This document shows positions 1 through 7,153 of a stretch of 9,198 nt of DNA, piece after piece. The notes under the pieces are model-generated. The model did no database searches and was not told the DNA's origin. It saw only the letters and a list, made by a program, of their open reading frames with translations. This DNA comes from an uncultured Veillonella sp. Its GTDB lineage: Bacteria > Bacillota > Negativicutes > Veillonellales > Veillonellaceae. The DNA is taken from contig CALGLI010000150.1 of the NCBI GenBank assembly GCA_937930265.1, forward strand, positions 1-9,198, in the 5' to 3' direction. Made by a program: the position numbers and the translations under genes. Numbering within the stretch: position 1 is the stretch's first letter; every line of letters starts with the position of its first letter.

Positions 1-1546
1 TATTTTGATAATTTTTCTAATCCGCGGCTTTGCAACATACGGACAAAATTACACAATGGCTTATGTGGGGCAACGAGTAGTCATTGATATTCGGGAAACA
101 TTGTTTAAGCATCTACAAAAACTAGATCAAGCATATTTTGATCGTCGAAAAACAGGGGTCATCATGAGTAATATCACCAGTGATGTAGGGGCCTTACAAC
201 AAGCAATTGTAGATAATCTAATTTCCTTTATGACAGAAGGTGTTACATTATTAGGTTCTTTAATATTCATGTTTTACTTGGATTGGAAATTATCTTTATT
301 AACTCTAATTATTGTGCCTGTTGTATTAGGGCTTACGAATATTTTTGGTAAAAAATTACGCTCTGCAGGACATGAAGTGCAAGGTAGAACAGCAGATATT
401 ACGGCCTTTTTACAAGAGGTTATCTCTGGTGTTCGTGTCATTCGTTCTTTTGCACGTGAGGCATATGAATTTAAGCGATTTGAACAAGAGAACAAAAATA
501 ACTTTGATGCAGCTATGAAAGCTACCAAATTAACAGCTGTCATGGGACCTATGGTAGAATTTGCAGCGGCTATAGCGGTAGTGATTATCCTATGGTATGG
601 CGGATATTCCGTAGTACAAGGCTATATTACAGCGGGCTCCTTGATTGCATTTTTAATTTATGCTATAAACTTATCAAATCCAGTGAAACGCTTGACGCAA
701 GTCTATGGTAATTTACAAAAAGCCATGGCAGCAGGAGATCGTGTTATTGATATTTTAGAAACGGAACCTCATGTGAAAGAATCACAAATGGCAAAACCAT
801 TAACTGATGTGCAAGGAAATGTACAATTTGACAATGTACAATTTGCTTATGATGCGGATAATTTAGCCCTAAAAGGTATCAACTTGACTGTGAAACAAGG
901 TCAAACAGTGGCAATTGTAGGTCCTTCTGGAGCTGGGAAATCAACGATAGCGAATTTGCTACCACGTTTTTATGATGTGACGGGTGGTGCCATTCGCATT
1001 GATGGTATAGACGTGCGTGATGTAACATTTACATCTTTACGAGAAAATATTGGTCTAGTGCCACAAGATACGATGTTATTCAATGCATCTGTACGTGAAA
1101 ATATTTTGTATGGACGCTTAGATGCGACAGAACAAGAAATCATTGATGCCGCCAAAGCGGCGAATGCTTATGAGTTTATTGAAAAATTACCAAGTGGTTT
1201 TGATACAGTAGTAGGAGAACGTGGTAATTCCTTGTCCGGTGGTCAACGTCAACGCATTGCAATTGCACGAGCTATCTTGAAAAATCCTAGCATTTTAATT
1301 CTTGATGAGGCTACCTCAGCCTTAGATACTGAAAGTGAAAAAATTGTACAAGAAGCATTAGAACGATTAATGAAAAATAGGACAGCCTTAGTGATTGCTC
1401 ATAGATTGAGTACCATCAAGCATGCAGATCATATTGTGGTGTTAGAACAAGGTTCTGTGGTAGAAGAAGGTACACATGATGAATTGCTTGCATTAAATGG
1501 CTTGTATAGTCATTTATATTCTGTTCAATTTGCCAGAAAAGGATAA
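1..1546 (+). CDS. msbA: Lipid A export ABC transporter, permease/ATP-binding protein MsbA (5' end outside window)
   Basis: This is a half-transporter of the ABC exporter family that, as a homodimer in the inner membrane, flips Kdo-lipid A from the cytoplasmic to the periplasmic leaflet using ATP. The reading frame is open from base 2, so the TTG at base 5 is not a real start; about 60 residues including TM1 lie upstream (family length about 575). Counting from base 5, hydrophobic segments lie near residues 75-110 and 180-225. The nucleotide-binding domain follows with Walker A GPSGAGKST (306-314), signature LSGGQ (410-414), Walker B ILILDE (430-435) and the H-loop histidine at 466. All ATPase residues are present. 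The stop lies 3 bases before waaA, whose ribosome binding site is inside this gene. MsbA-type proteins resemble multidrug exporters; the LPS context is what favours MsbA. Confidence 0.92.
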   Translation, partial: ILIIFLIRGFATYGQNYTMAYVGQRVVIDIRETLFKHLQKLDQAYFDRRKTGVIMSNITSDVGALQQAIVDNLISFMTEGVTLLGSLIFMFYLDWKLSLLTLIIVPVVLGLTNIFGKKLRSAGHEVQGRTADITAFLQEVISGVRVIRSFAREAYEFKRFEQENKNNFDAAMKATKLTAVMGPMVEFAAAIAVVIILWYGGYSVVQGYITAGSLIAFLIYAINLSNPVKRLTQVYGNLQKAMAAGDRVIDILETEPHVKESQMAKPLTDVQGNVQFDNVQFAYDADNLALKGINLTVKQGQTVAIVGPSGAGKSTIANLLPRFYDVTGGAIRIDGIDVRDVTFTSLRENIGLVPQDTMLFNASVRENILYGRLDATEQEIIDAAKAANAYEFIEKLPSGFDTVVGERGNSLSGGQRQRIAIARAILKNPSILILDEATSALDTESEKIVQEALERLMKNRTALVIAHRLSTIKHADHIVVLEQGSVVEEGTHDELLALNGLYSHLYSVQFARKG

Positions 1547-1549
1547 ACT

Positions 1550-2854
1550 ATGTACTGGATATATAACATACTCCTCATTATCTATTGGATTGGCTTGATA
1601 CCAGTAATACTTTACCGGTTGGCCTTTGAAGAAGGATTCTATGAGCGTATAAAACAAAGTGCAGGATTCATGCCAAGCACGTTGATGAAAAAAATAGAAG
1701 GTAAGCGTGCTATATGGTTACATGCAGCTTCCGTAGGAGAAATTGTAGCTACAAGTCCTTTGGTGAAAGATATCAAACACAGTTTTCCTGATGCGGTTGT
1801 AGTTGTATCTGTTGTTACGGCTACGGGTCATGCTATGGCACGACGTATTATTCCTGAAGCAGAAGGGATTATATTTTTTCCTTTAGATTTACCATTTTTA
1901 ACACGTAGAATTTTAAATATTATCAAACCTATTACCATTTTATTGGTAGAAACTGAAATTTGGCCAAACTTTCTTCGTATTGCGAAAGATGAGAATATTC
2001 CAGTGATGATGGTCAATGGTCGTATTAGTGATCGATCTATGTCACGGTATATGCATATCAAGTCCTTTATGCATGATATGTTGGGATCTATTGATCGATT
2101 TTGTATGCAATCGAAGTTGGATGCAGAATATATCTCTGTACTAGGAGCGAATGTGAAAGAAGTGACGGTTACAGGAAATACCAAGTATGATCAAACCTAT
2201 GCAACGGTTACGGATGAAGAAAAAGAACAGTTGCAACATGAGTTTGGTTTTGGACATAATCATCCTATCATTGTGGCAGGCAGCACGCATAAAGGGGAAG
2301 AAGATAAACTATTCCAGGCTTTCAAGGAAATATTACAATCCTATCCTAATGCGAGATTGCTCATCGCACCTCGTGAAATAATGCGCGGTAATGATGTAAA
2401 AGCATTGTCCCATAAATATGGGCTAAAAGCGATTTGCCGTAGCACTATGACAGAACCTGTGCACGAAGAAATTCCAGTGGTAATTTTAGATACTATTGGT
2501 GAGTTAGGTCGTCTGTATAGTTTAGGGGATATTATCTTCGTGGGAGGTTCCTTGGTCAAAACGGGAGGACACAATATTTTGGAACCGGCGGCTCATGGCA
2601 AGCCGATTATTGTGGGACCTCATATGTTTAACTTTAAGGAAATCTATAGTTTATTGAGTTCTCGTGGGGCGTGTATAATGGTACATGATGAAAGAGAGCT
2701 ATTAGAAATATTGCAAACTTTGTGTGCGAATGAAGTTATGCGAGAAGAAATGAGTCATCATTGTTTGGAAGTAGTTAGCGAAAATCGTGGTGCTACACAG
2801 CGTAATACAGAGGAATTACGATGTCTCTTTGAACGCTTTCACATTGTTCCATAA
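1550..2854 (+). CDS. waaA: 3-deoxy-D-manno-octulosonic acid (Kdo) transferase
   Basis: WaaA (KdtA) transfers Kdo from CMP-Kdo to the lipid A precursor at the cytoplasmic face of the inner membrane. It is a GT-B glycosyltransferase of family GT30. The 434-residue length is normal. Residues 1-24 form a hydrophobic N-terminal anchor. WLHAASVGE follows at 56-64, with Glu64 at the place of the family's catalytic base. ETEIWPN lies at 134-140, GNTKYD at 209-214, GSTHKGEE at 244-251 and a CMP-Kdo-binding stretch GGSLVKTGGHNILEP at 332-346. The motif usually read as PRHxER appears as PREIMR (274-279), with His replaced by Glu. The ATG follows AAAAGGA at 1537-1543, inside the end of msbA, so translation is probably coupled. 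Whether it adds one, two or more Kdo units cannot be told from the sequence. Confidence 0.96.
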   Translation: MYWIYNILLIIYWIGLIPVILYRLAFEEGFYERIKQSAGFMPSTLMKKIEGKRAIWLHAASVGEIVATSPLVKDIKHSFPDAVVVVSVVTATGHAMARRIIPEAEGIIFFPLDLPFLTRRILNIIKPITILLVETEIWPNFLRIAKDENIPVMMVNGRISDRSMSRYMHIKSFMHDMLGSIDRFCMQSKLDAEYISVLGANVKEVTVTGNTKYDQTYATVTDEEKEQLQHEFGFGHNHPIIVAGSTHKGEEDKLFQAFKEILQSYPNARLLIAPREIMRGNDVKALSHKYGLKAICRSTMTEPVHEEIPVVILDTIGELGRLYSLGDIIFVGGSLVKTGGHNILEPAAHGKPIIVGPHMFNFKEIYSLLSSRGACIMVHDERELLEILQTLCANEVMREEMSHHCLEVVSENRGATQRNTEELRCLFERFHIVP

Positions 2855-2873
2855 TCGGTTCTATAAGTTTTAA

Positions 2874-2898
2874 TATCCTAGGCTATACTAGAGGGATA
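2874..2898 (+). other. Possible imperfect hairpin in the waaA-lpxK gap
   Basis: TATCCTAG (2874-2881) can pair with CTA (2888-2890) and GGATA (2894-2898), leaving a three-base bulge and a six-base loop. It sits in the longest gap of the window, just ahead of the lpxK ribosome binding site at 2900-2907. No T-run follows, so it does not look like an intrinsic terminator. It could be an RNA processing or translation-control element, or chance. Confidence 0.2.
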
Positions 2899-2899
2899 C

Positions 2900-2907
2900 G
2901 GAGGAGG
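2900..2907 (+). promoter_or_regulatory. Strong ribosome binding site of lpxK
   Basis: GGAGGAGG ends seven bases before the ATG at 2915. It is a near-ideal anti-16S match and fixes the lpxK start. Its strength and the 60-base gap suggest that lpxK is translated independently of waaA. Confidence 0.85.
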
Positions 2908-2914
2908 TTTACTC

Positions 2915-4042
2915 ATGAAAGGAGAACAACTCTTTAAACATATCATCAGTGGAAATATGCAAGGCTCTTTAGGAGATACTCTTCGTGGTGGTTTAGAAAA
3001 GGCTAGTAAGGTCTATGAAAGAGTCGTGGAATATCGCAATGAACGGTATAACCATCCACATAGAGTGTTACATATGCCAGTGCCAGTCATTAGTATAGGC
3101 AATATTACAGTTGGTGGTACAGGTAAAACACCGATGGTGCGCTACGTGTGTGAAGTATTAGATACAGACCACCATATGGTGAGCGTGTTGAGTCGGGGCT
3201 ATAAAGCGGACAATAATAAAAAATCCATCGTCGTATCTAGACAAGGGTCGGTAGATGTATCTTCTTTTATCAGCGGTGATGAAGCTTGGTTATTAGCTAA
3301 AACATTACCGAATGCAAATGTCATTATTGGCTCTAAACGAGTGGAGTCAGCTAAGATTGCTGTAGACGATATGCAATCCGATGTACTTGTGTTAGATGAT
3401 GGCTTTCAACATCGAGCATTGGGTCGTGATGCGGACATTGTGTTGATTGATGCAAGCCATCCATTTGGTTATGGTGCGGTGTTGCCAAGAGGTTTATTAC
3501 GAGAACCTTTGACAAACTTGAAGCGAGCTACCTATATTGTGTTAACGAAAACAAATCAAGTAGAACCAGAACAATTAGAAGCACTCCGTGAAGAAATTCA
3601 TTCTTTAGCACCGCTTGTTCCTGTGGCAGAAACCATTCATCAAACAGTGGGCTTTCAAACATTGGAAGAATGGAGCCATAATGGAAAGATTCATGACATT
3701 AGTGACTATGATGAGACTCCTTTATTAGCGATTAGCGGCATTGGACAACCTAGCTCTTTCATTTCAAATTTGAAAAGTTACGGATTCACTGTACAGGATA
3801 TGATGAGTTTTGGTGACCACCATGATTATAGTGAAGAAGATGTTGTGAAACTATGGCAACATTGCTTTAAAACAGGAATTCAAGGTATTATTACAACAGA
3901 AAAAGATGCAGTGAAATTATCTCAAGTACGTGCAATTAAAGATTTGAAGATTCCTGTCTATGTATTAGTGATTGGTATCGAATTTACCAAAGGTGAAGAC
4001 GATTTTAAATCCTATGTGTTGCAAATAGCAAAGGGGAAATAA
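2915..4042 (+). CDS. lpxK: Tetraacyldisaccharide 4'-kinase LpxK
   Basis: LpxK phosphorylates the 4' position of the tetraacyl disaccharide 1-phosphate to give lipid IVA, using ATP at the inner membrane. The P-loop is VGGTGKT (66-72), within GNITVGGTGKTP. GDE at 121-123 places Asp122 at the catalytic Asp99 of the Aquifex enzyme. DDGFQH at 161-166 gives the two metal-binding aspartates, 39 residues after Asp122 as in Aquifex. GDHHDY (300-305) supplies the late histidine, and TEKDAVKL lies at 328-335. At 375 residues it is somewhat longer than E. coli LpxK (328). The N-terminal helix, normally hydrophobic and membrane-associated, is here mostly charged and polar (about residues 20-50). The usual GDEP reads GDEA. 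The TAA is one base from the kdsB ATG, so the two are probably coupled. Confidence 0.95.
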   Translation: MKGEQLFKHIISGNMQGSLGDTLRGGLEKASKVYERVVEYRNERYNHPHRVLHMPVPVISIGNITVGGTGKTPMVRYVCEVLDTDHHMVSVLSRGYKADNNKKSIVVSRQGSVDVSSFISGDEAWLLAKTLPNANVIIGSKRVESAKIAVDDMQSDVLVLDDGFQHRALGRDADIVLIDASHPFGYGAVLPRGLLREPLTNLKRATYIVLTKTNQVEPEQLEALREEIHSLAPLVPVAETIHQTVGFQTLEEWSHNGKIHDISDYDETPLLAISGIGQPSSFISNLKSYGFTVQDMMSFGDHHDYSEEDVVKLWQHCFKTGIQGIITTEKDAVKLSQVRAIKDLKIPVYVLVIGIEFTKGEDDFKSYVLQIAKGK

Positions 4043-4043
4043 T

Positions 4044-4775
4044 ATGCGTATAGCTTGTATTATTCCAGCGCGCTATGGATCTACACGATTACCGGGTAAA
4101 CCCTTAGCGATGATTGGTAATAAACCAATGATTCAACGGGTCTATGAACAAGTGTCGAAAGCTAGGGAAATTTATGAGGTCATCGTGGCTACTGATGATA
4201 AACGAGTGTATGATGCTGTCACCCAATTTGGTGGACATGTGATGATGACAAGAGCTGACCATTTGACGGGCACCGACCGCTTAGCGGAAGTGGCATCTAC
4301 AAGAACAGATATTGATGTGATTATTAATGTGCAAGGCGATGAGCCACTCATTGATGCGTCCCTTATCGATGCATTGGCACGTCAATTCAAAGAAGACCCA
4401 ACCCTACAAATGGGAACCGTAGGCTGTCCCTTGTTAGAAGAAGAATACAATGAGCCTAGTGCTGTGAAAGTCATTGTGAATCGACTAGGGAATGCTATGT
4501 ATTTTTCTCGCTCATTAATTCCTTATCCAAGACATGCCTTCGTGGTACCGCCATTGAAACATGTAGGTATGTATGGATATAATCGTCAGTTCTTATTGAC
4601 CTATGCTAAGATGGAACCAACACCAGCAGAATTAACTGAATCTTTAGAACAGTTACGAGCTTTAGAAAATGGATATACCATTCGAGTGATTACTACAGAT
4701 CAACGTTTTGTGGGAGTAGATACCCCAGAAGATTTAGAACGAGTGAATGAAATATTTCACCAATTAGAAGCATAA
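4044..4775 (+). CDS. kdsB: 3-deoxy-manno-octulosonate cytidylyltransferase (CMP-Kdo synthetase)
   Basis: KdsB activates Kdo with CTP to CMP-Kdo, the unstable donor used by WaaA, in the cytoplasm. The 243-residue length is typical. The nucleotide-binding N-terminus IIPARYGSTRLPGKP (6-20) carries Arg10 and Lys19. VQGDEPLI (96-103) carries the metal-binding Asp99, HVGMYGY lies at 173-179, and VDTPEDLE (225-232) carries the second conserved acidic site, Asp226. LTESLEQLRALENG (197-210) is the usual family stretch. The ATG is one base after the lpxK stop, with AAGGGG at 4031-4036 as ribosome binding site inside lpxK. Nothing looks missing. Confidence 0.97.
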   Translation: MRIACIIPARYGSTRLPGKPLAMIGNKPMIQRVYEQVSKAREIYEVIVATDDKRVYDAVTQFGGHVMMTRADHLTGTDRLAEVASTRTDIDVIINVQGDEPLIDASLIDALARQFKEDPTLQMGTVGCPLLEEEYNEPSAVKVIVNRLGNAMYFSRSLIPYPRHAFVVPPLKHVGMYGYNRQFLLTYAKMEPTPAELTESLEQLRALENGYTIRVITTDQRFVGVDTPEDLERVNEIFHQLEA

Positions 4776-4788
4776 ACGATTTCGTTTA
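4773..4788 (+). repeat. Short palindrome spanning the kdsB stop codon
   Basis: TAAACGA and TCGTTTA form perfect seven-base arms separated by TT; as RNA they would give a six-pair stem with a four-base loop. The left arm begins with the kdsB stop codon, and the right arm ends a few bases before the kdsA ribosome binding site (4791-4796). There is no following T-run, so a terminator is unlikely. It could be a weak protein-binding or RNA stability site, or chance. Confidence 0.35.
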
Positions 4789-4790
4789 GA

Positions 4791-4796
4791 GAGGAG
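4791..4796 (+). promoter_or_regulatory. Ribosome binding site of kdsA
   Basis: GAGGAG lies five bases before the ATG at 4802 and supports that start, which also matches the family's N-terminus. Confidence 0.75.
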
Positions 4797-4801
4797 ATAG
4801 T

Positions 4802-5620
4802 ATGAAAACAGTACAAGTAGGCAACCTCACACTTGGTGGTGGCAAAGGCTTATTTTTATTAGCAGGTCCTTGCGTAATAGAGGGCTATGATCGCACATTA
4901 GAGATTGGTCGTCGTGCCAAAGCGATTTGTGAAAAAGTTGGCATTCCCTACGTGTTCAAAGCTGCTTTTGATAAAGCTAATCGATCCAGCTATTCTTCCT
5001 TCCGTGGGCCAGGCCTTGTAGAAGGTTTAGAAATTTTGAAAGCCATCAAAGAAGAGTTGCAAGTACCAGTGGTAAGTGATATCCATGATATTACTCAAAT
5101 TGAGGCTGCAGCAGAAGTATTGGATATTCTTCAAATTCCAGCCTTCTTATGCCGTCAAACTGACTTAGTATATGGAGCAGCAGCCACTGGAAAATGCGTG
5201 AATGTGAAAAAAGGCCAATTCATGGCTCCGAAAGATATGAGCAATGTATTGAAAAAAATGGAAGAATCTGGTAATCAAAACTTGATGCTCACTGAACGTG
5301 GTTTTAGCTTTGGCTATAACAACTTGGTGGTAGACATGAGATCCTTCCCTATTATGCGTTCCTTTGAATATCCAGTAATCTTTGATGCTACACATTCTGT
5401 GCAACTACCAGGTGGGGCAGGTACAGCATCTTCTGGTCAACGTGAGTTCGTGGCAAACCTAGCTCGTGGTGCGGTAGCCAGTGGTGTAGATGGATTGTTC
5501 TTTGAAGTCCATGATAATCCTGAAGAAGCACTTTCAGATGGACCAAATATGTTATATTTAGATTCCTTAGAAGAATTATTAACTGATTTAGTGGCTATCG
5601 ATAAAATTGTAAAAAAATAG
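4802..5620 (+). CDS. kdsA: 3-deoxy-8-phosphooctulonate synthase (Kdo-8-phosphate synthase), metal-dependent type
   Basis: KdsA condenses arabinose 5-phosphate with phosphoenolpyruvate to Kdo 8-phosphate in the cytoplasm, on a TIM barrel. The 272-residue protein has all main blocks: LAGPCVIEG (20-28), FKAAFDKANRSSYSSFRGPG (52-71), SDIHDI (92-97), CRQTDL (117-122), NVKKGQFMAPKDM (134-146), DATHSVQLPGG (195-205) and EVHDNPEEALSDGPN (235-249). Cys24, His198, Glu235 and Asp246 match the spacing of the four metal ligands of the Aquifex aeolicus enzyme (Cys11, His185, Glu222, Asp233). The E. coli type has Asn in place of the Cys. I therefore infer a metal-dependent enzyme. Its substrate is made by the next gene, kdsD. 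Confidence 0.97.
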   Translation: MKTVQVGNLTLGGGKGLFLLAGPCVIEGYDRTLEIGRRAKAICEKVGIPYVFKAAFDKANRSSYSSFRGPGLVEGLEILKAIKEELQVPVVSDIHDITQIEAAAEVLDILQIPAFLCRQTDLVYGAAATGKCVNVKKGQFMAPKDMSNVLKKMEESGNQNLMLTERGFSFGYNNLVVDMRSFPIMRSFEYPVIFDATHSVQLPGGAGTASSGQREFVANLARGAVASGVDGLFFEVHDNPEEALSDGPNMLYLDSLEELLTDLVAIDKIVKK

Positions 5621-5647
5621 TACAGATGTAAAGGATGCAGGTGAACT

Positions 5648-6619
5648 ATGAAGATACTTGAACGGGCATCACAGGTGCTCCAAGAAGAATCAAAGGCAGT
5701 GTTAGACTTAATTGAAACATTAGACCATCGTTTTGAAACGGCAGTAGAGTTAATCTTAGCCTCCAAAGGACGCGTGGTCTGTACAGGTATGGGAAAATCT
5801 GGACATATTGCACGAAAAATTTCGGCTACATTAGCGAGTACAGGTACACCTGCATTGTTTTTACACCCTGGTGAAGGGGTACATGGTGATTTAGGTATGG
5901 TAACATCTGATGATGTAGTACTAGCATTCTCAAATAGTGGGGAAACTAGTGAAGTCATTAGTTTATTGCCTTCCTTACGTCGCATTGGTGCTAAATTAAT
6001 TTCTGTAGTGGGCAATCCCAGTTCTACCTTAGGGAAAAATTCTGATGTGGTCTTGGTGGTATGCGTAGATAAAGAAGCATGCCCATTAGGGTTAGCCCCC
6101 ACAAGCAGTACTACTGCCGCATTAGCACTGGGTGATGCTTTAGCAGTATGCTTATTAGATCAGCACCAATTTACGCCGGAGAACTTTGCGGTATTCCATC
6201 CAGGTGGATCCTTGGGTCGCAAATTATTGCTAACCGTAGAAAACATTATGCATAGTGGAAATGATAATCCTATTATTCATAAGGGAGCTATCGTACAAGA
6301 TGCTTTATTTGTGATGACTAATAAAGGACTAGGAGCAGCTAATGTAGTAGATGAAGAGGGCAAGTTAATTGGTCTTGTAACAGATGGAGATATACGCCGC
6401 GGTTTAGATTCTGGATGTAATTTCCTAGTATGGTCCGTGGAAGATATGATGACCAAATCACCACGTACCATTACAAAAGATAAGTTGGCAGCAGAAGCGC
6501 TTCATATGATGGAGAAAAATCAACCTCGACCTATTACGGTATTACCAGTCGTTGGTCAAGATGGAATAAGCCTTGGGTTAGTTCATATTACTGATTTGTT
6601 GCGAAGAGGCATTGTGTAA
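5648..6619 (+). CDS. kdsD: Arabinose-5-phosphate isomerase (SIS domain plus two CBS domains)
   Basis: The enzyme interconverts ribulose 5-phosphate and arabinose 5-phosphate, the entry step to Kdo, in the cytoplasm. The 323-residue protein has an N-terminal SIS sugar-isomerase domain (about 30-195) and two CBS domains (about 200-258 and 266-321). Lys50, His79, Glu102, Glu143 and His184 fall at the same spacing as E. coli KdsD Lys59, His88, Glu111, Glu152 and His193, so the active site looks complete. SNSGETSE lies at 95-102 and FHPGGSLGRKLL at 183-194. The name kdsD rather than the capsule paralog kpsF (also called A5P isomerase) rests on the Kdo neighbours. Two possible ribosome binding sites exist, AAGGA at 5631-5635 and AGGTGA at 5639-5644, neither ideally spaced. 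The stop overlaps the kdsC start by one base (TAATG). Confidence 0.95.
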   Translation: MKILERASQVLQEESKAVLDLIETLDHRFETAVELILASKGRVVCTGMGKSGHIARKISATLASTGTPALFLHPGEGVHGDLGMVTSDDVVLAFSNSGETSEVISLLPSLRRIGAKLISVVGNPSSTLGKNSDVVLVVCVDKEACPLGLAPTSSTTAALALGDALAVCLLDQHQFTPENFAVFHPGGSLGRKLLLTVENIMHSGNDNPIIHKGAIVQDALFVMTNKGLGAANVVDEEGKLIGLVTDGDIRRGLDSGCNFLVWSVEDMMTKSPRTITKDKLAAEALHMMEKNQPRPITVLPVVGQDGISLGLVHITDLLRRGIV

Positions 6620-7140
6620 TGGCGATACGTTGTTTAGCTTTAGATGTAGATGGTGTTCTTACGAAAGGTGAGATTACCTATACATCTAGTGGAGAAGAAA
6701 TCAAAGCATTCCATGCAAAAGATGGATTAGGATTAGCCTTAGCTCACAGGATGGGATTACAAACCGCCATTATTACTGGTCGTACCTCTCCTATGGTAGA
6801 GCGAAGAGCAAAAGAATTACAGATTTCTCATGTGCAAATGGGAAGCCATAATAAAAGTGCTGGATTACAAGAACTATTACATACATTGGAGTTAGAGGCT
6901 CATGAAGTGGCCTATATGGGCGATGATCTCAATGACTTAGGCATCATGTCTAAGGTGGGACTAGCTATGACACCACAAGATGGTGTAGCAGAAGTAAAAC
7001 AAGTAGCTCACTATATTTGTCAAGCAAAGGGTGGACAAGGAGCTGTGCGTGAAGCAGTAGAATATATTTTAAAACAAGAAGGGCTTTGGGAGGATGCGGT
7101 ACGCTCATACCGTGAAGAATCCTACCAAGTAGGTCAGTAG
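6619..7140 (+). CDS. kdsC: 3-deoxy-D-manno-octulosonate 8-phosphate phosphatase KdsC (HAD family)
   Basis: KdsC hydrolyses Kdo 8-phosphate to Kdo and phosphate, between the KdsA and KdsB steps. It is a small cap-less HAD phosphatase that acts as a tetramer in known members. At 173 residues it is close to the family length (E. coli 188). Motif I is DVDGVLT (9-15) with nucleophile Asp9 and acid/base Asp11; motif II is ITGRTS with Thr53; motif III is Lys79; motif IV is GDDLND (101-106). The C-terminal KGGQGAVREAVEYIL (137-151) is the conserved tail that reaches into the neighbouring subunit. Its ATG shares one base with the kdsD stop, which indicates translational coupling and stoichiometric production with KdsD. 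Confidence 0.95.
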   Translation: MAIRCLALDVDGVLTKGEITYTSSGEEIKAFHAKDGLGLALAHRMGLQTAIITGRTSPMVERRAKELQISHVQMGSHNKSAGLQELLHTLELEAHEVAYMGDDLNDLGIMSKVGLAMTPQDGVAEVKQVAHYICQAKGGQGAVREAVEYILKQEGLWEDAVRSYREESYQVGQ

Positions 7141-7148
7141 AAAGGAGG
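7141..7148 (+). promoter_or_regulatory. Strong ribosome binding site of the acyltransferase gene
   Basis: AAAGGAGG follows the kdsC stop directly and ends five bases before the ATG at 7154. It fixes that start. Confidence 0.85.
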
Positions 7149-7153
7149 CTTTC

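Noticed and set aside
5..7. TTG as start of msbA
   Set aside because: The frame is open to the window edge and MsbA needs about 60 more N-terminal residues, so the gene is cut rather than starting here.
2187..2381. Forward open frame of 64 codons inside waaA
   Set aside because: It sits in another frame wholly within waaA and shows no family pattern.
2859..2889. Promoter with -10 TATACT at 2884-2889
   Set aside because: At 16-19 base spacing the possible -35 sequences (for example CTATAA) match TTGACA poorly, and there is no extended -10 TG.
5600..5647. Terminator after kdsA
   Set aside because: The A-rich end of kdsA and the gap have no GC-rich stem followed by a T-run on the forward strand.
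5437..6102. Reverse-strand open frame of 221 codons
   Set aside because: It lies opposite the well-supported kdsA and kdsD genes, spans their junction, is Ser/Thr-rich with no recognisable domain, and has the look of a shadow of forward codon use.
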